From contig QHOP01000098.1 of assembly GCA_003219345.1 (NCBI GenBank), forward strand, positions 1 through 16,717: 16,717 nt of DNA, read 5' to 3'. The notes beneath the pieces were generated by a model. That model was not told the DNA's origin. It saw nothing but the letters and a program-made list of their open reading frames with translations, and searched no databases. This document shows positions 14,346-16,717 of this stretch, one piece after another. Each line of letters opens with the position of its first letter. Position 1 is the first letter of the stretch. Position numbers and translations under genes: made by a program. The DNA comes from Verrucomicrobiota bacterium (GTDB lineage Bacteria; Verrucomicrobiota; Verrucomicrobiia; Limisphaerales; AV2).

Positions 14346-15409
14346 TGCGCTCGAACCTGTTGGCTGACTCGTTCGGTCGCGTCATGCGCGACCTGCGGGT
14401 CAGTGTCACCGACCGCTGCAACTTTCGCTGTCTTTACTGCCTGCCCGAAACGGAGGAAGCCGCCGATTTTTACCGCGTCAAATTCGACGCGCTGAAAAAT
14501 CCGTCGCCACCAACGCCGATTACGCGCGAGTGGAAACCGCGATCGCAAATCCTGACCTTTGAGGAAATCGAGCGCGTGGTCCGGCTGGCGGCTGAACTCG
14601 GCATCGAAAAAGTGCGCGTGACCGGCGGGGAGCCGCTGTTGCGACAAGGGGTGGAATCGCTCGTCGCCAGACTCGCGCAAATCCCCGGCGTGACCGACCT
14701 GGCGATGACGACCAACGGATTTCTATTTCCGCAAAAGGGCCGCACGCTGCGCGCGGCCGGACTGCAACGCGTCAGCTTCAGCCTCGATTCCCTCGACCCG
14801 GCCAACTTCAAAAAAATCGCCGGACGCGACGGCCTGCGTTCCGTGCTCGCCAGCATTGATTTGGCGCAGGAACTCGGCTTTCGCCCGGTCAAAGCCAACG
14901 CCGTTGTCATTCGCGGACTGAACGATCGCGAAATCGAGGCGCTCGCCGAGTTCGCGCGCCAGAAAAATCTGAGCTTCCGCTTCATCGAATTCATGCCGCT
15001 CGATTCCGGCCGCGCGTGGCAAAAGGAACTCGTCGTGCCTGGCCGTGAAATTCTCGAACGCCTTCAAGCGCGCTTCGATTTGCGGCCGGTCAAGCCGTCG
15101 AATGTCTCGGAAACGGCGAAGCGCTGGTCGTTCGCGGATGGCCGCGGCGAGATCGGCATCATCGCGCCGGTGAGCGAACCGTTCTGCGGCCATTGCAATC
15201 GACTCCGCCTGACCGCCGACGGCAAAATCCGCACCTGCCTCTTCAGCCTCACGGAACGGGATTTGAAACCGCTGCTGCGCGGCGGCGCATCCGACGGGGT
15301 CATCCAGGAACGCCTTCAGGAAATCGTCCGGCAGAAGGAGGAGCGCCATCACATCGGCGAGCCGGAGTTCGTCCAGCCGGAGCGGACCATGAGTTGTATC
15401 GGCGGATAG
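14342..15409 (+). CDS. moaA: GTP 3',8-cyclase (radical SAM molybdenum cofactor enzyme)
   Basis: This 355-residue cytosolic enzyme converts GTP to (8S)-3',8-cyclo-7,8-dihydroguanosine 5'-triphosphate, which MoaC then turns into cyclic pyranopterin monophosphate in molybdopterin synthesis. The first 4Fe-4S cluster site is CNFRCLYC (C26, C30, C33), after the typical LRVSVTDR. VTGGEPLLR (93-101) and LAMTTNGFL (120-128) are SAM-domain blocks, and RFIEFMPL (213-220) is the MoaA signature. The second cluster is C282, C285 and C299 in FCGHCNRLRLTADGKIRTCLFS. The double glycine at the C-terminus (SCIGG) is intact. Between the first cluster and ILTFEEI (70-76) there are about 36 residues, roughly 20 more than in the E. 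coli protein. The ATG at 14342 overlaps the coiled-coil gene's TGA; ATG 14345 directly after is an equal candidate. No other moa or moe gene is in the window. Confidence 0.97.
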   Translation: MMRSNLLADSFGRVMRDLRVSVTDRCNFRCLYCLPETEEAADFYRVKFDALKNPSPPTPITREWKPRSQILTFEEIERVVRLAAELGIEKVRVTGGEPLLRQGVESLVARLAQIPGVTDLAMTTNGFLFPQKGRTLRAAGLQRVSFSLDSLDPANFKKIAGRDGLRSVLASIDLAQELGFRPVKANAVVIRGLNDREIEALAEFARQKNLSFRFIEFMPLDSGRAWQKELVVPGREILERLQARFDLRPVKPSNVSETAKRWSFADGRGEIGIIAPVSEPFCGHCNRLRLTADGKIRTCLFSLTERDLKPLLRGGASDGVIQERLQEIVRQKEERHHIGEPEFVQPERTMSCIGG

Positions 15410-15486
15410 TTCGCGTGCAGGTGCTGATGCTGTTCTCGCTTTGTAGTGCATTTCCAAAAGTTGATTCGCACCAACCAGAAGGGCGC

Positions 15487-15516
15487 TTGACGGTTTCCCG
15501 CGCGCCTGCTTATTAA
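15487..15516 (+). promoter_or_regulatory. Candidate sigma-70-like promoter for the FmdB gene
   Basis: TTGACG (15487-15492, five of six to consensus) is followed after 18 bases by TATTAA (15511-15516, four of six); TTATTA with a 17-base spacer is also possible. The start of transcription would be near 15523, about 4 bases before the ATG at 15527, so the message would be nearly leaderless. There is no Shine-Dalgarno. Confidence 0.45.
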
Positions 15517-15526
15517 GTCCGCCACT

Positions 15527-15877
15527 ATGCCGACCTACGAATACGTATGTTCCAAATGCGAGCATCGGTTTGATGTTATTCAGGCGATAACCGGGAAGCC
15601 GCTGACGGTCTGCCCGAAGGAGAAATGCGGCCTGAAACGCTGGGGCAAAGGAAAAGTGAAACGCGCCATTGGCACCGGGGCGGGAATCATTTTCAAGGGA
15701 AGCGGCTTTTACGTCACGGATTACCGCAGTGAAGGATACAAGGAAGCAGCCAAAAAGGAATCCCCGCCGGCAGCGCCGTCCACCAGCGGGGATGGCAAGG
15801 CGGCTGCAAAGGCAGAGACGAAACCGGCGCCCCAATCCGAATCAAAGGCTGCTAAACCCAAGTCGGACGGCAAGTGA
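15527..15877 (+). CDS. FmdB family zinc-ribbon protein
   Basis: This 116-residue protein begins MPTYEYVCSKCEHRFDVIQA, the standard FmdB start. Zinc-ribbon cysteines are C8 and C11 (CSKC) and C29 and C34 (CPKEKC). The second pair is spaced by four residues instead of the more usual two. The conserved FKGSGFYVTDYR (56-67) follows. After about residue 75 comes a low-complexity Ala/Lys/Pro/Ser tail common in large-genome members of this family. The family was named from a formamidase operon and is thought to be a regulatory or structural small protein; no reaction is known. It has its own candidate promoter and stands alone between moaA and the final gene. Confidence 0.93.
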   Translation: MPTYEYVCSKCEHRFDVIQAITGKPLTVCPKEKCGLKRWGKGKVKRAIGTGAGIIFKGSGFYVTDYRSEGYKEAAKKESPPAAPSTSGDGKAAAKAETKPAPQSESKAAKPKSDGK

Positions 15878-15929
15878 TGTGCTGTAACGGCGCATGGTGA
15901 GCATCGCCGGCGCTTCCATGAGTCTCGGC

Positions 15930-15948
15930 CGGCGGTCACAGACCACCG
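15930..15948. repeat. REP-like hairpin upstream of the last gene
   Basis: CGGCGGTC (15930-15937) and GACCACCG (15941-15948) form an 8-base stem with one mismatch and a 3-base loop. The minus-strand version, GTAGCGGTGGTCTGTGACC, resembles a family of intergenic hairpin repeats that I recall from PVC-group genomes. It ends 10 bases before the ATG of the final gene and could instead be a 5'-UTR structure for it. Confidence 0.5.
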
Positions 15949-15958
15949 CTACAAAGCC

Positions 15959-16717
15959 ATGAAAACCATCGCGATCATGCTCGGTTCACTGATCGCGTTC
16001 TCCGCTATCGGCGCGGCGCTGGACGGGCCGGTGCGTACCGTTCGCAGCAGCACCGACCAATTCATCGTTCGTGGTCCGACCATGGCGCAGGTTCGAACCA
16101 ATTCTCCGTCCAGCGAATCCGCTTTGATCGAGCTGGACCCAAGTATCCTGGCGGTCAGTTGCGAGCGGCTCAAACAGGCGTTGTTGCGCGAGTTGGGGTT
16201 GGTTGACTTCTGGCACGGGCGTATCTACCTCGAGATCAGCCCGGCCTTGTCTACCAACCAGGCGCCGATCATTGTTGCCAAGCCGTTTCTCGACGGCTGG
16301 CAATATCAGATGGAACTGCCGCGCTGGATTGAAAAGCCGAAGCTCGTGCGCGGTTTGATCCAGCTTCTGCTGATGGAAATTGCCAACCGCAACGCGGGCT
16401 TGCGCTCGGCGGAAATCCCCCTCTGGCTCTCGGAAGGTTTGTCGCAGCACCTGGTCCACTCGAGCGAAGTGGACCTCGTGCTGGCGCAGCCGCAGTGGAA
16501 TTTCAACCGCGTGAACATCAGCTGGCAGGCGCGCCAGTCCGTCCGCCAGGACCCGCTCAAGGAAGTGCGCGAACGATTGCAGTCCCACGCGGCCCTCACG
16601 TTCGCCAAACTCGGTGACCCGCTCCCGGACCCGGTGCCGGAGGAGACCTGGAAAACCTTCCAGGCTTCTGCGCAATTATTCGTCAGCCGGCTTTTGCTCT
16701 TGCCCGGAGGCCGGGCG
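15959..16717 (+). CDS. Secreted protein with degenerate gluzincin-like site (runs off right edge)
   Basis: The frame from ATG 15959 is open for 253 codons to the window edge, with no stop. It begins with a signal peptide (MKTIAIMLGSLIAFSAIGAALDG, about 1-20). The mature part includes SCERLKQALLRELGLVDFWHGRIYLEI (67-93), then FLDGWQYQMELPRWIEKPKLVRGLIQLLLMEIANRNAG (110-147), and IPLWLSEGLSQHLV (153-166). The arrangement resembles peptidase-MA/gluzincin metalloproteases, where HExxH precedes a PxWLxEG motif by about 20 residues. Here the HExxH position reads MEIAN (139-143), so only the Glu of the first motif and the Glu of WLSEG (E159) remain. Zinc binding and proteolysis are therefore unlikely. 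The rest (RQDPLKEVRERL and following) is unassigned. I recall similar verrucomicrobial hypothetical proteins, but the family name is uncertain. A minus-strand frame of 229 codons over the same region is a shadow. Confidence 0.75.
   Translation, partial: MKTIAIMLGSLIAFSAIGAALDGPVRTVRSSTDQFIVRGPTMAQVRTNSPSSESALIELDPSILAVSCERLKQALLRELGLVDFWHGRIYLEISPALSTNQAPIIVAKPFLDGWQYQMELPRWIEKPKLVRGLIQLLLMEIANRNAGLRSAEIPLWLSEGLSQHLVHSSEVDLVLAQPQWNFNRVNISWQARQSVRQDPLKEVRERLQSHAALTFAKLGDPLPDPVPEETWKTFQASAQLFVSRLLLLPGGRA

Noticed and set aside
14723..15835. 370-codon minus-strand open frame
   Set aside because: It is antisense to moaA and the FmdB gene, whose cysteine motifs are complete. It is a shadow frame.
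15986..16675. 229-codon minus-strand open frame at the right edge
   Set aside because: The plus strand carries an uninterrupted frame with a signal peptide from 15959. The minus frame has shadow-like composition.
1..16717. CRISPR array, tRNA, rRNA, riboswitch, transposase or phage gene
   Set aside because: I looked for regular direct repeats, cloverleaf ends, conserved riboswitch cores and DDE or integrase motifs and saw none.

Overview
This is a GC-rich bacterial chromosomal window with no tRNA, rRNA, CRISPR array, integrase or insertion sequence that I can see. The set of families fits the Verrucomicrobiota, probably the Pedosphaera/Limisphaera (subdivision 3) group: a small MlaE/MlaF/MlaD cluster with an unusual ATPase, a Lon-type PUA domain protein overlapping a DUF1844 gene, a DUF1802 gene next to maf, and an FmdB protein with a long Ala/Lys/Pro tail. 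That placement is inferred from remembered family resemblance, not from a search. Strong Shine-Dalgarno sequences are seen before only two genes, and several others have promoter-like boxes almost touching the start codon.

Layout. 1-437 (-) is the 5' part of a probable AraC-type regulator that runs off the left edge. 438-810 is non-coding. 811-3063 (+) is a Wzz/BY-kinase exopolysaccharide protein with no polysaccharide genes beside it in the window. 3229-3546 (+) is a small PH-like protein followed by a terminator hairpin. 3669-4849 (-) is a nucleoside-symporter-like MFS gene broken by a deletion and frameshift at about 4605. From 5062 a long co-directional series begins: DUF1802, Maf (house-cleaning pyrophosphatase), MlaE permease, MlaF-like ATPase, MlaD substrate-binding protein, SerA (serine synthesis) and a secreted parvulin. 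Facing it is a translationally coupled pair on the minus strand, Lon-like PUA protein then DUF1844. Divergent from that pair are a membrane-anchored coiled-coil protein coupled to MoaA, then an FmdB zinc-ribbon protein, then a secreted protein with a decayed gluzincin-like site that runs off the right edge.

MlaE, MlaF and MlaD should form one envelope lipid-transport complex. Its ATPase keeps Walker A, the Walker B aspartate and the H-loop histidine. It has lost the LSGGQ signature, the Q-loop glutamine, the catalytic glutamate and the D-loop aspartate. I consider this the most interesting protein-level signal here. The intergenic spaces carry several different inverted-repeat elements (4923-5015, 6341-6420, 8204-8272, 11096-11114, 12278-12348, 15930-15948) that look like REP/BIME-type or MITE-like repeats.

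I did not find a clearly new multi-gene system. The best leads are the degenerate MlaF, the paired hairpin repeats, the decayed transporter, the inactive-looking gluzincin and the promoter placement that suggests leaderless or near-leaderless mRNAs.
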